Part shown: one piece after another, positions 6,540 through 15,000 of the stretch
Layout: each line of letters opens with the position of its first letter
Numbering within the stretch: position 1 is the first letter of the stretch
Assembly: GCF_030369635.1 (NCBI RefSeq)
Contig: NZ_CP128474.1
Coordinates: 2,790,001 to 2,854,000 of the forward strand
Direction of reading: 5' to 3'
Length of the DNA stretch: 64,000 bases
Source of the DNA: Microbacterium arborescens
GTDB lineage: Bacteria > Actinomycetota > Actinomycetes > Actinomycetales > Microbacteriaceae
Notes under the pieces: model-generated
Databases searched by the model: none
The model's input: only the letters and a program-made list of their open reading frames with translations
What the model was told of the DNA's origin: nothing
Translations under genes and position numbers: made by a program

Positions 6540-8290
6540 CCTGCCCCGACCAGCTCCGGTTCGCCGGTCGGCACCGAGACCTCGAGGACCACATCGCGGC
6601 CGTGCTGGAAGACCCGAGCGGTCGGACCGAGTCCGGCGACGCCGAGTCCGGGCCCGCGTGAGTCGACACGCAACCGGCCCGGCGTGCGGACGCGTACGGC
6701 CAGCGATGATCCGGCGCCGTCGCCGTGCACCTCGATCGCGGCCGACCGCGCGGCCGCGTGCTTGACGGCGTTGACGAGTCCCTCGGCCACGACCGCAACG
6801 ACTCGGGTCGAGACGAGTTCATCGGTCAGGGCGCGGGTCGCGACGGCATCCACGTCGGATGAGACCGAGAGCACGGGCCCCCAGATCGCGACCGTCTCGG
6901 CCAGATCGGCGGGGCGAGACGGCGCCGCCCCGCCGCCGCCCGCGGCATCCATCAGCCCGTCGCCGACCGCCTTCTCGAAGGCGAGGATGTCGGCCCGCGT
7001 CGCCATGTCGTCGTCGACCTGGGCAGCGAGGATGACGCAGCTGCCCTGCACCCGGCCGTGAAGCACCTCGGAGGCGCGCACCAGCTCCTGCCGTACGCCC
7101 GACGCCCGGTCCGCCGCCGAGCGCACGACGGCCTGCAGCGCCCGGCCGAGCCGTCTCGACTCGACGCGCCCGCGATGGACGGCCTCGGAGCACAGGGCCG
7201 CGATCACCGCGACTCCGGGAAGCGCGACGACAGGAATGAGTGGAACGAGGCTGTGAACGCCCACGACGGGAGCCGCCCCCGCGATGACGACGGCGACGCC
7301 GACCCACACGATGATCAGCAGCAGGCCCCGATCACGTGCTGAACGGCGATACGCCACCCGGCGGCTGACCACGTCGGCCACCAGGCAGAGCGCGACGATG
7401 CCGCCCGCGATCAGGACCACGAGCGCCGGGCCGCCGGTGCGCAGCGCGAACGGCGCGCTGCCTGCGGCGAAGATCGCCCCGACGAGGCCGACGGCGGGCG
7501 GGCGGAGACGCTCGAGAAAGGCCCGCTCGGCACCCGGGACCAGCGCTTCTGCGACATCGGGCGCGACCTCGGCCAGATCGAGCCCGGCTCGCGCCCGGGC
7601 GCTGTGACTGAGCGAGCGGACGGTGTCGGAGAATTCCCTGACGCGCTCGAAATCCAATACCGAAACCGTCAGGGCCGACAGCGCAGAACGGAGGACGCCG
7701 ATCTCGGTCGCCAGGAACGTGCGACTCTCCCGCTCGTAGCTCACGGCCCGGCGCTGCTCGTCGGTCACGGCCTGAAGAGCCTCGATCAGACGGACACGCG
7801 CGATCGCGGAGCTCACGTAGAGCTGTTCGGCGATCGCGACCAGCGACAGGACGCTGATCCAGGCGACGACGTTGGTGATGATCCGGGCGAGCCAGGCGGG
7901 GTCGGCGGCGAGGCCGAAGAGGTGGAGGGCCACCGCATCATTGAGGAAGGGGCGGATCGTGGCCGCGACGACCACGGCGCTCAGGACCAGCACACCGCGC
8001 ACCGTCGGGGAGGCGATGCGCCGCTCCAGGAACCAGACCGGCACGAGCGCCACACCGAGCACGACGGCGACCGCCAGCGCGGCGAGCTGCGCGGCGAAGA
8101 GCTCCCCGGCCGTGTCGACGGTCGCGTAGGGCGCGAGCACGAGGGCGGCGGTCGGAAGCGCGACGAGCGCACTCCAGATGGTGAGGAAGCGCCCGCCGGA
8201 GATGGCATCCCACCAGATCGCGACGCCCGGACGGAGCCGCGCTCGACGTCGCGACGTTCGTCCCCACCCCACGGTCGCCCCCTCGAACAC
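6500..8290 (-). CDS. Membrane sensor-kinase-like protein with C-terminal HATPase fold (paralogue A)
   Basis: 596 residues. The N-terminal half has several hydrophobic segments, starting after the motif WWDAISGGRF, and a second hydrophobic block lies around residues 270-380. The C-terminal part has VLHGRVQGSCV, which resembles the H-box of NarL-type kinases (LHDxVQ), then VVAEGLVNAVKHAA (N-box-like, near residue 505) and SRGPGLGVAGL (G-box-like). No response regulator gene is adjacent. The protein at 37081-38727 is a clear paralogue with the same motifs. The start is GTG, with TATGAT (8320-8325, minus strand) as a possible -10. Function not established. Confidence 0.65.
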   Translation of the reverse strand: MFEGATVGWGRTSRRRARLRPGVAIWWDAISGGRFLTIWSALVALPTAALVLAPYATVDTAGELFAAQLAALAVAVVLGVALVPVWFLERRIASPTVRGVLVLSAVVVAATIRPFLNDAVALHLFGLAADPAWLARIITNVVAWISVLSLVAIAEQLYVSSAIARVRLIEALQAVTDEQRRAVSYERESRTFLATEIGVLRSALSALTVSVLDFERVREFSDTVRSLSHSARARAGLDLAEVAPDVAEALVPGAERAFLERLRPPAVGLVGAIFAAGSAPFALRTGGPALVVLIAGGIVALCLVADVVSRRVAYRRSARDRGLLLIIVWVGVAVVIAGAAPVVGVHSLVPLIPVVALPGVAVIAALCSEAVHRGRVESRRLGRALQAVVRSAADRASGVRQELVRASEVLHGRVQGSCVILAAQVDDDMATRADILAFEKAVGDGLMDAAGGGGAAPSRPADLAETVAIWGPVLSVSSDVDAVATRALTDELVSTRVVAVVAEGLVNAVKHAAARSAAIEVHGDGAGSSLAVRVRTPGRLRVDSRGPGLGVAGLGPTARVFQHGRDVVLEVSVPTGEPELVGAGQAGGALHDSDSM

Positions 8291-8361
8291 GACGGGCCGA
8301 TCCCTCGCTGGCGGACATCATAGCGAACCGCGATGTCGCGCACCGCACCGAGGCGGGAGCG

Positions 8362-8805
8362 TCAGGCGGTCGCCGCCCGCGCTCGATCGGCGGCGGCCGA
8401 TAGCGCACGGCGCAGCTGCGTGCTCGAGGTGTGCGCCGTGTACGGGAAGTAGACGACCTCGACCCCGACCTCGGCGAAACGACGCTCGAGCGCACGCCCC
8501 TTGTCGGTGTCGCGCCAGTCGTCGCCCTTGAAGAAGTGCGTGAACCCGACCTCGCGCCAGGCGTCGAGCTTGTCGGGAGCACGCTCGATATGCACGTCGT
8601 CGACGAAATCGATGTGCCGCACGATCTCCGCGCGCTCCTCCGTGGGGATGAACGACGAGATGCCCTTGGTGCGCAGGAGCATCTCGTCGCTCACCACCCC
8701 GGCGATGAGGATGTCGCAGTGCTCACGGGCACGCCGAAGAATCTGGAGGTGCCCGATGTGAAAGACATCGAACGCCCCCGCGGCGTACCCGATTCGCTGT
8801 GTCAT
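8362..8805 (-). CDS. TagD-like nucleotidyltransferase (glycerol-3-phosphate cytidylyltransferase family)
   Basis: 147 residues with the nucleotidyltransferase signature GAFDVFHIGHLQIL (HxGH at residues 16-19), FKGDDWRDT and the late TSSTQLRR, as in TagD-type enzymes that make CDP-glycerol from CTP and glycerol-3-phosphate. The real substrate could be another phospho-alcohol. It is divergent from the CpsE-type gene, at the left end of the EPS locus. Its start is preceded by TTTTGGGGGCGCC, a copy of the recurrent G-run motif, with another (TATTGGGGAA) further up. A CDP-alcohol phosphotransferase at 17.8 kb may use its product. Confidence 0.8.
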   Translation of the reverse strand: MTQRIGYAAGAFDVFHIGHLQILRRAREHCDILIAGVVSDEMLLRTKGISSFIPTEERAEIVRHIDFVDDVHIERAPDKLDAWREVGFTHFFKGDDWRDTDKGRALERRFAEVGVEVVYFPYTAHTSSTQLRRALSAAADRARAATA

Positions 8806-8896
8806 GGCGCCCCCAAAACGCTCGTGACCCGCTCATTGGTCCCACCCGCCGAGCGCATTCCCCAATACCGGCACGACGCCGGTGCGAGAGACAGTA
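8806..8896 (-). promoter_or_regulatory. G-run leader of the TagD-like gene
   Basis: Read on the minus strand: -10 box TACTGT (8891-8896), then TATTGGGGAATG about 50 nt before the start and TTTTGGGGGCGCC directly before ATG. CGCTC/GAGCG can enclose a loop with GTGGGACC. ATTGG of the first copy can pair with CCAAT, so alternative folds are possible. Confidence 0.55.
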
Positions 8897-9099
8897 CACC
8901 GAGCAGACCCGTTTGCGGAAGTCGGCGTGTCGCTCAGCGGCCTGGGGACTTCCCTGCGGCCCGCCGATGGTGTAGAAATCGATGGCGGGCCGTTGTGGGA
9001 ACGGCCACGGAGGAATCCGACGCACTCGGTCTCGAGCCTGGGAACTCGCGACCGATCTGAGCGACCTCGTCGCGATGTTCCATTTGGGGGGAGCACATC
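8895..9099 (+). promoter_or_regulatory. Structured G-run leader of the cpsE-type operon
   Basis: This 200-nt leader contains: CGGCCCGCC/GGCGGGCCG (8957-8992, 9 bp), mutually exclusive with GGCCGTT-GTGGG-AACGGCC (8988-9006); a hairpin with loop CCTGGGAA (9026-9055); GCGAC-CTC-GTCGC (9061-9073); and GATGT/ACATC plus TCC/GGA (9074-9099) enclosing ATTTGGGG. The last one hides the ribosome binding site of the 19-codon ORF. Competing stems around an exposed or hidden G-run suggest post-transcriptional control. Confidence 0.6.
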
Positions 9100-9159
9100 A
9101 TGCGCGTCAATCATGCTGTCGTGCGCGTCGCTGAACGCGTCATCGGATCGATCCGATGA
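9100..9159 (+). CDS. 19-codon leader peptide coupled to the cpsE-type gene
   Basis: MRVNHAVVRVAERVIGSIR follows the G-run TTTGGGGGGAG at normal ribosome-binding distance. Its stop overlaps the next start as ATGA (9156-9159). The cpsE-type gene has no binding site of its own, so it probably depends on translation of this peptide. The peptide is basic and amphipathic in appearance. The start closely matches that of the 14-codon ORF at 3968. Confidence 0.55.
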   Translation: MRVNHAVVRVAERVIGSIR

Positions 9160-10634
9160 CCGCTGTCGAAGACCGCACGGGCCTGGGCTCGGGAGAGTTC
9201 CGCGACCCCGCAGTCTCACCGCGCCGCTTGCCGTCTCTCGAACTGCGGAGGCAGCGTGAGAGACGGTACGCGCGTCGTCTACGCGTGACCGACACCCTCA
9301 TCGCCGCCATCGCGGCATCGGCGGCAGGCGTTGTGTCGACGCGGCTGGGCGAGGCTCCGTCGGTCGTGATTCCGATCACCACCGCGACCCTCGTCGTGTG
9401 GCTCGCCGGTCTCGCGCTTTTCGGTTCACGCGAACCCCGCGTGATGGGCGCCGGGTCGAGTGAGTACAAGCGCGTCGCGAATGCGACGGGCGTCGCCTTC
9501 GGGCTCCTCGCCGTCGGCTTCGAGATCGCGCAGTGGGACGGTCTGCGGATGCAGATGATCATCGCGCTGCCCGCCGGGGTACTGGCACTGCTGGTGGCTC
9601 GTTGGCGTTGGCGGGCGTGGCTGAGGATGCGGCGTCGGCTGGGCGAGTACGCGTCGGCGACACTCATCGCGGGCAAGCGCCGCGACGTCGACTACGTCAT
9701 GCGCCAGCTCGCCCTCGCCGACAACGGATACTCGGTGATCGCGTTGGCGCTGAGCGATGAGGACGTCGCGAGCGATCCCGGCCGCGTGTTCGCCGTGCGA
9801 ACCGCCGATGACATCGCCCGCGTGGCACGTGAAGTCGGCGCCGACACGCTCGTCGTCGCGAGCGTGCCCGACGACGACCCCGACTTCTCGCGCTCGCTGG
9901 CCTGGCAGCTGGAGGGCACCGCAGCCGAGCTGATCATGTCGAGCCGACTCGCCGACGTCGCCGGCCCCCGCATCAGCCTGAGCCCCATCGAGGGCCTCCC
10001 GCTCATCCACGTGAAGATCCCGGTATTCGAGGGCGCGGCCCACACGCTGAAACGCCTGCTCGACCTCGTCGTGAGCACCGCCGCGTGCGCCGTCGTCGCC
10101 CTTGTCACCCCGGTCATCGCCCTGGCCATCAGACTCGACTCCCCCGGCCCGGTGTTCTTCCGCCAGCAGCGGGTCGGCCGCGACGGGCGGGAGTTCACGA
10201 TGCTGAAGTTCCGCTCGATGACCGACGCCGCGGAACAGGAACTCGCCGAACTCCTGCCGTCCAACGACGGTGCGGGTCCGCTGTTCAAACTGCGCTCCGA
10301 CCCGCGCGTGACGCGTGTGGGCCGCTTCCTGCGCCGGTACTCGCTCGACGAGCTGCCACAGTTCTTCAATGTCCTTCGGGGCGACATGAGCATCTCCGGG
10401 CCGCGCCCGCCGCTGCCGTCTGAGGTCCGCAACTATGAAGGGCGCGTGTTCCGGCGCCTGTACATCAAGCCGGGGATCACGGGTCTGTGGCAGGTGAGCG
10501 GCCGCAGCGACCTGTCGTGGGAGGACAGCGTCGCGCTGGATCTCCGCTACGTCGAGAACTGGTCGGTGACCCTCGACCTCATGATCATGTGGCGCACCGT
10601 CAAGGTGATGCTCCGACCGGTGGGAGCCTACTGA
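9156..10634 (+). CDS. Polyprenyl glycosylphosphotransferase starting EPS repeat synthesis (CpsE/WcaJ family)
   Basis: This enzyme class moves a sugar-1-phosphate from a UDP-sugar to undecaprenyl phosphate in the membrane. 492 residues: about four N-terminal membrane segments, a Rossmann-like middle domain (LIAGKRRDVDYV onward), one more membrane stretch near residues 295-325, then the catalytic bac_transf domain with SPGPVFFRQQRVGRDG, LKFRSM, SLDELPQFFNVLRGDMS, SGPRPP and GITGLWQVSGRS. The sugar cannot be told from sequence. First full gene of the plus-strand EPS transcript; the downstream glycosyltransferase overlaps its stop by one base. Confidence 0.92.
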   Translation: MTAVEDRTGLGSGEFRDPAVSPRRLPSLELRRQRERRYARRLRVTDTLIAAIAASAAGVVSTRLGEAPSVVIPITTATLVVWLAGLALFGSREPRVMGAGSSEYKRVANATGVAFGLLAVGFEIAQWDGLRMQMIIALPAGVLALLVARWRWRAWLRMRRRLGEYASATLIAGKRRDVDYVMRQLALADNGYSVIALALSDEDVASDPGRVFAVRTADDIARVAREVGADTLVVASVPDDDPDFSRSLAWQLEGTAAELIMSSRLADVAGPRISLSPIEGLPLIHVKIPVFEGAAHTLKRLLDLVVSTAACAVVALVTPVIALAIRLDSPGPVFFRQQRVGRDGREFTMLKFRSMTDAAEQELAELLPSNDGAGPLFKLRSDPRVTRVGRFLRRYSLDELPQFFNVLRGDMSISGPRPPLPSEVRNYEGRVFRRLYIKPGITGLWQVSGRSDLSWEDSVALDLRYVENWSVTLDLMIMWRTVKVMLRPVGAY

Positions 10635-11896
10635 TGAGCCCGAGGCCGCAGCCCGTGCCGGCATCCGTTCTGTTCGTGGGCATCAACTACGCGCCTGAAC
10701 CGACCGGGATCAGTCCGTATACGACGGGGATGGCCCAAGGCCTCGCGCGCGAAGGGTGGGACGTCCGTGTGCTCACGTCGTACCCGCACTATCCCTGGTG
10801 GCGCGTGCCCGAGGAGTTCCGAGACCTGCCGGCGCGCTCTGCCGTGTCGGGCGTCGACATCCGGCGGCTCCGTCATTACGTGCCACGCGCTCCCAGCGCG
10901 ATCAAGCGCGCCGTGTTCGAGATCTCGTTCGGACTGCGTGCCCTGACGTGCCGCTGGGAAGATCCCGCGGCCATCGTCGTCGTCTCCCCCGCCCTCCTTG
11001 CCTCTCGCATGGTCGCACTGCGGGCGCGGCTGCACCGCATTCCGGTCGTCACCTGGGTACAGGACATCTACGCGATCGGCGTTCAGGAGGCGGGGTCGGG
11101 GTCCGGGGCCGGGGCGATCGCCGCGATCGAGGCGAGCCTGCTCGCGGCCTCGGAGCGGGTCGTCGTCATCCACCGGCGGTTCCGGACGGCCCTCGAGGAA
11201 CGCCTCGGGGTCACGCGTCCGGTCGATGTCGTGCGCAACTGGTCGCACGTGCCCGAGCCGGCGGCGAGCGACACGGCCGCAACGCGACGACGCATGGGCT
11301 GGGGCGATGACGAGGTCATCGTGCTGCACACCGGCGCGATCGGAGCCAAACAGGGGCTCGAGAACGTCATCGATGCCGCCGTGATCGCTCGAGAGCGTGG
11401 GTCGCGCGTACGCTTCGCGCTCGTCGGTGACGGCGGACAGCGCGCCGCGCTCGAACAGCGCCCGGGCGCGGAAGCCGTCTCGTTCGTCGACCCGCTTCCC
11501 GAGTCGCAGTTCCTCGACGTACTCGCAGCCGCAGACGTGCTGCTCGTGCATGAACGCGCGGGTCTGACGGAGATGTCGGTGCCGAGCAAGCTCACCTCGT
11601 ACTTCGCGGTCGGGAAGCCGGTGCTGGCCGCCGTCGACACGACCAGCACGACCTTCGCCGAGATGGACGCCGCCGGAGCCGGCCCGATCGTCCCGCCGGC
11701 AGCGCCCGGCGCGCTCGTGACGGCAGCCGAGGAGCTCGCAGCCGCCCCCGAGCGCGCGGCGCGTTACGGCGCTGAGGCGCAGAGCTACCGGCGACGCATC
11801 CTGACGGAGGATGCCGCGATCGCGGCCTTCGCCCGGACGCTGTCCGCGGCGATCGACGGGGTCGAGCGCTCTCTCACCTCCTCGTCACGGCGTTGA
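10634..11896 (+). CDS. GT4-family glycosyltransferase, WcaI-like
   Basis: 420 residues with a GT-B fold. The N-terminus VLFVGINYAPEPTGISPYT and the C-terminal domain HERAGLTEMSVPSKLTSYFA with GKPVLAAVD match WcaI-type transferases of colanic-acid-like clusters, probably fucosyltransferases. It probably acts at the inner membrane face on the lipid-linked sugar made by the preceding enzyme. The ATG shares a base with the cpsE stop (TGATG), so coupling is likely. It is followed by a strong terminator. Confidence 0.85.
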   Translation: MSPRPQPVPASVLFVGINYAPEPTGISPYTTGMAQGLAREGWDVRVLTSYPHYPWWRVPEEFRDLPARSAVSGVDIRRLRHYVPRAPSAIKRAVFEISFGLRALTCRWEDPAAIVVVSPALLASRMVALRARLHRIPVVTWVQDIYAIGVQEAGSGSGAGAIAAIEASLLAASERVVVIHRRFRTALEERLGVTRPVDVVRNWSHVPEPAASDTAATRRRMGWGDDEVIVLHTGAIGAKQGLENVIDAAVIARERGSRVRFALVGDGGQRAALEQRPGAEAVSFVDPLPESQFLDVLAAADVLLVHERAGLTEMSVPSKLTSYFAVGKPVLAAVDTTSTTFAEMDAAGAGPIVPPAAPGALVTAAEELAAAPERAARYGAEAQSYRRRILTEDAAIAAFARTLSAAIDGVERSLTSSSRR

Positions 11897-11946
11897 GCCA
11901 CCGCCACCCCTGATAAGCGAGGTGGCGCACGCTTCCAGCACCCCTA

Positions 11947-11978
11947 TTAAGAGGTGTGGCTGTTAAGAGGTGTGGCTG
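11947..11978 (+). repeat. Exact tandem duplication of 16 bp
   Basis: TTAAGAGGTGTGGCTG occurs twice head to tail (11947-11962 and 11963-11978), between the glycosyltransferase and the terminator. No function is apparent. Confidence 0.9.
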
Positions 11979-11990
11979 CAGCGCCAACGT

Positions 11991-12032
11991 CGGCGGCCCG
12001 GCCGACCATTCGGGTCGTCGGCCGGGCCGCCG
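11991..12032. terminator. 16-bp bidirectional hairpin between convergent EPS transcripts
   Basis: CGGCGGCCCGGCCGAC (11991-12006) and its exact complement (12017-12032) flank a 10-nt loop. It sits between convergent genes. There is no long T-run on either side, but the stem is very stable. Confidence 0.75.
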
Positions 12033-12062
12033 TGTGCGACGCGAACGCCGCCCCCGCCCGGG

Positions 12063-15000
12063 TCAGGGCAGGGTGTAGGTGAGGGTCAGGGTCGGCCGCT
12101 GGCTCGCCGACGTCGCCTCGCGGGAGAACACGCGCAGGTTGTCGGCCGAGGTGGTCGAGACACGGAGCGTGACGCTCTGACCCAGGAGCGGCGCGAGCTG
12201 ATCGGCAGCGAGAACCACACTGTACGGCGTGTTGGTGGCCGTGGCTCCCGACAGCGTTCCGATCGGGCTCGTGCCGCGAACGGTGGTCGGGCGGTTGTTC
12301 CAGGTCAGCGTGGCCTCGTCCCACGCCCCGTCCATCAGGTGCACGTCATGAGCACCCGCGCTGCCCGCCGACGGGTCGGTGGAGGTCCGCACGCCGAGCG
12401 TGGCCGAGACGAGCGTCGCGCCCACCGGGAGGGTGGGGAGCGTCAGCTTGAGGAAGCTCTGCTGACCCACGTCACCCCGCGAGACGAGCTGGTTCGACGT
12501 CGCGTAATTCTGCGTCGGCGTGTTGGCGTAGCCGGCGGCATCCGCGTCGACCGCGATCGTCGTCGTCACCGTCTGCACCGGTGCCACCACCGTCGCCGAG
12601 GCCGCCGCCGACGCCGCGCTGGCGTTCCCCGCGGCATCGCGGGCGACGACGCGGTACCAGTAGGTTCCCGGGGCGAGCCCCGGGTCGGTGTAGGTCGTTG
12701 CCGTGACGGCGGCGATCCGGGAGGCCGCGTCGGCGGCGAAGCCGGCTGTGGTCCCGCGGTGGAGGTCGTAGCCGGCGACTCCGACATCGTCGCTGCTCGC
12801 GGGCCACGAGACCTGAGCGGAACCGCCCGTGACCGCCACCGCAGGTGTCCCCGGCGCCGACGGCGCGGTGGTGTCGGGAGCGGTCACGATCACCGTCACC
12901 TCGTCCGACGCGGGCCCGGCGTTGCCTGCGGCGTCGAACGCGACCACCCGGTACACATAGGTACCCGGCTGGAGCGGGCCGTCCTGAGCGGTCGTCCCGG
13001 CCGTCTGCGCGACCCGGTTGCCGGCCGACACCGCGAAGCCGGGCGTGGTGCTCCGGTGGACGTCGTAGCGCACGACACCGCGGTCATCTGTCGCGGCAGT
13101 CCACGAGAGACCGGCCGTCGTGCCCGCCGCGTTCGCCTGCACACCCGTGGGCGCCGTGGGCGCCGCCGTGTCGGGTGCCGACAGCGGCGTGAACTCGAGC
13201 ACGAGCACGGGACGGTACGAGCTGTTCGCCGCCTCCGACGACCACAGCCGCAGGTTGTCCGCGCCCGTCCCGGTCATCCGGAGCGTCGCGTTCTGTCCGA
13301 GGAGAGGCCGCAGCGATGCCGCCGAGAGGTCGACGGTGTACGCGGTGTTGACGGCGGGCGCCTGCCCGAGCCGTCCGGCCCCGGCGCCCGGCGTCGAGGG
13401 ACGGGTGTTCCACGTGACCGTCGACTCGTTCCAGGCGTCTCCGATGATCGCGAAGTCGGTCGGTTCTACCGTGCCCGCGGACGGGTCGGTCGAGGTCCGG
13501 AGCTTCAGGGTCACCCGCGTCAGCGCCGTGCCGTTCGGAGCTGACGGCAGCGGGGCCGACAGCAGCGACTCGATCTGGCTGGTGCCGCCGCGACTGGAGA
13601 TCTGCGTGCTCGCGCCGTAGTTCGTGTCGGGCACGCCCTGCACCACCATCGCGTCGTCGGCCACCGGGACCGTGACCACGACCGGCTCGACCGACTCGAT
13701 CGTGACGGCGACGGATGCCGCGGTCCCGACGTTGCCGGAGACATCGACCGCCGTGATCTTGTAGTGGTACACGCCGGGCGCGAGGCCGGGGTCGTCGAAC
13801 GCCAGGTCGGTGACCGCGGCGACGCGGTTGGTCTCGTCGGCGGTGAAGGAGGCATCGGAGCCGCGGTGCACCCGGTATCCGGCGACCCCTCGGTCGTCCG
13901 TGGCCGCGGTCCAGCGCACCTGCACGGTGCCGTCGACCAGCGTGGCCGTGGCTGTGGCCGGTGCCGAGGGCGGCGTCGTGTCGGGGGCGGTCACCGTCGC
14001 CGGGAGCGATGACGGAGAGGCCGCGCTGACGTTGCCCGCGGCGTCGGATGCGGTGACGCGGTAGTAGTACGTGCCGGGTGCGGGCGACGGATCGGTGAAT
14101 CCGGTCGTCGCCGTCGTGCCGACGACGTTCGAGGCATCCGCCGTGAAATCGGCCGTCGTGCCGCGGTGGACGGTGTAGCCCGTGACCGCGACATCATCGG
14201 CGACCGCGGTCCACGTCAGCGAGACCCCGTCGGAGGCGGCCGTCGCGAGCGGGGCGACCGGCGTCTGCGGGGGCGTCGTGTCGAGGAGGTCGACCTGCAC
14301 GGCGTCCGTGGCGGGTCCGACGTTGCCGGCGGCGTCGACCGCGACGACGCGGTAGTACCGCGTGCCGGGCACCTGCGCCGTGTCGACGAATCCGGTCGTG
14401 ATGCTTGTCCCGAGGCGCGTGTCCTCACTGGGCGCGAAGTCGGCCGTCGTGCCGCGGTAGACCGTGTACGACACCACCGCGTGGTCGTCGGTCGCGGCTG
14501 CCCATGAGAGATGCACGCCGTCTGCCGATGCCTGCGCAGACAGTGCCGTGGGCGCGGCCGGCGGGGTGGTGTCGGCGATGCCGATCGCGTGGTGGCGCGC
14601 CACCGTGGCCGCGTCGAGCGTCGTCGGATAGATCGCGAACTCATCGAGCTCGCCGTCGAAGTAGAACGAGGGGGGCTGGCCGGGCCAGCCGCCGAGGTTG
14701 CCGCCGCCGATGCGCCAGTACCCGTCGCCGGTCTCGGCGCCCGTCTGGCCGTTCGCGGCCACGAGCTCGCCGTCGACGTAGAGTTTGCGGCCGGTCTCGT
14801 CGATGACGGCGACGGCGTGGTGCCAGACGTTGTCGTTGTATGACGTCGACGATTCGACCGTGGCGACGTACCCCGGGTAGGAACCCCAGATCAGTCGTCC
14901 GTCGTTGGTCATATACAGCTGCTTGTCGTAGCTCGAGCCGTTGCCGGTCGGCACGTTCTCGAACCCGAACAGCTTGCCGCCCGCGGTCGTGTCGGTGCGG

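Noticed and set aside
8895..9099. Known riboswitch (c-di-GMP, glmS ribozyme or others) in the EPS leaders
   Set aside because: No known core motif could be recognised by eye. A covariance-model scan with Rfam would be needed to exclude it formally.
11970..13544. Plus-strand ORF (524 codons) opposite the giant surface protein
   Set aside because: Antisense to clear FN3 and DNRLRE domains; composition is Arg/Gly/Val-rich noise.
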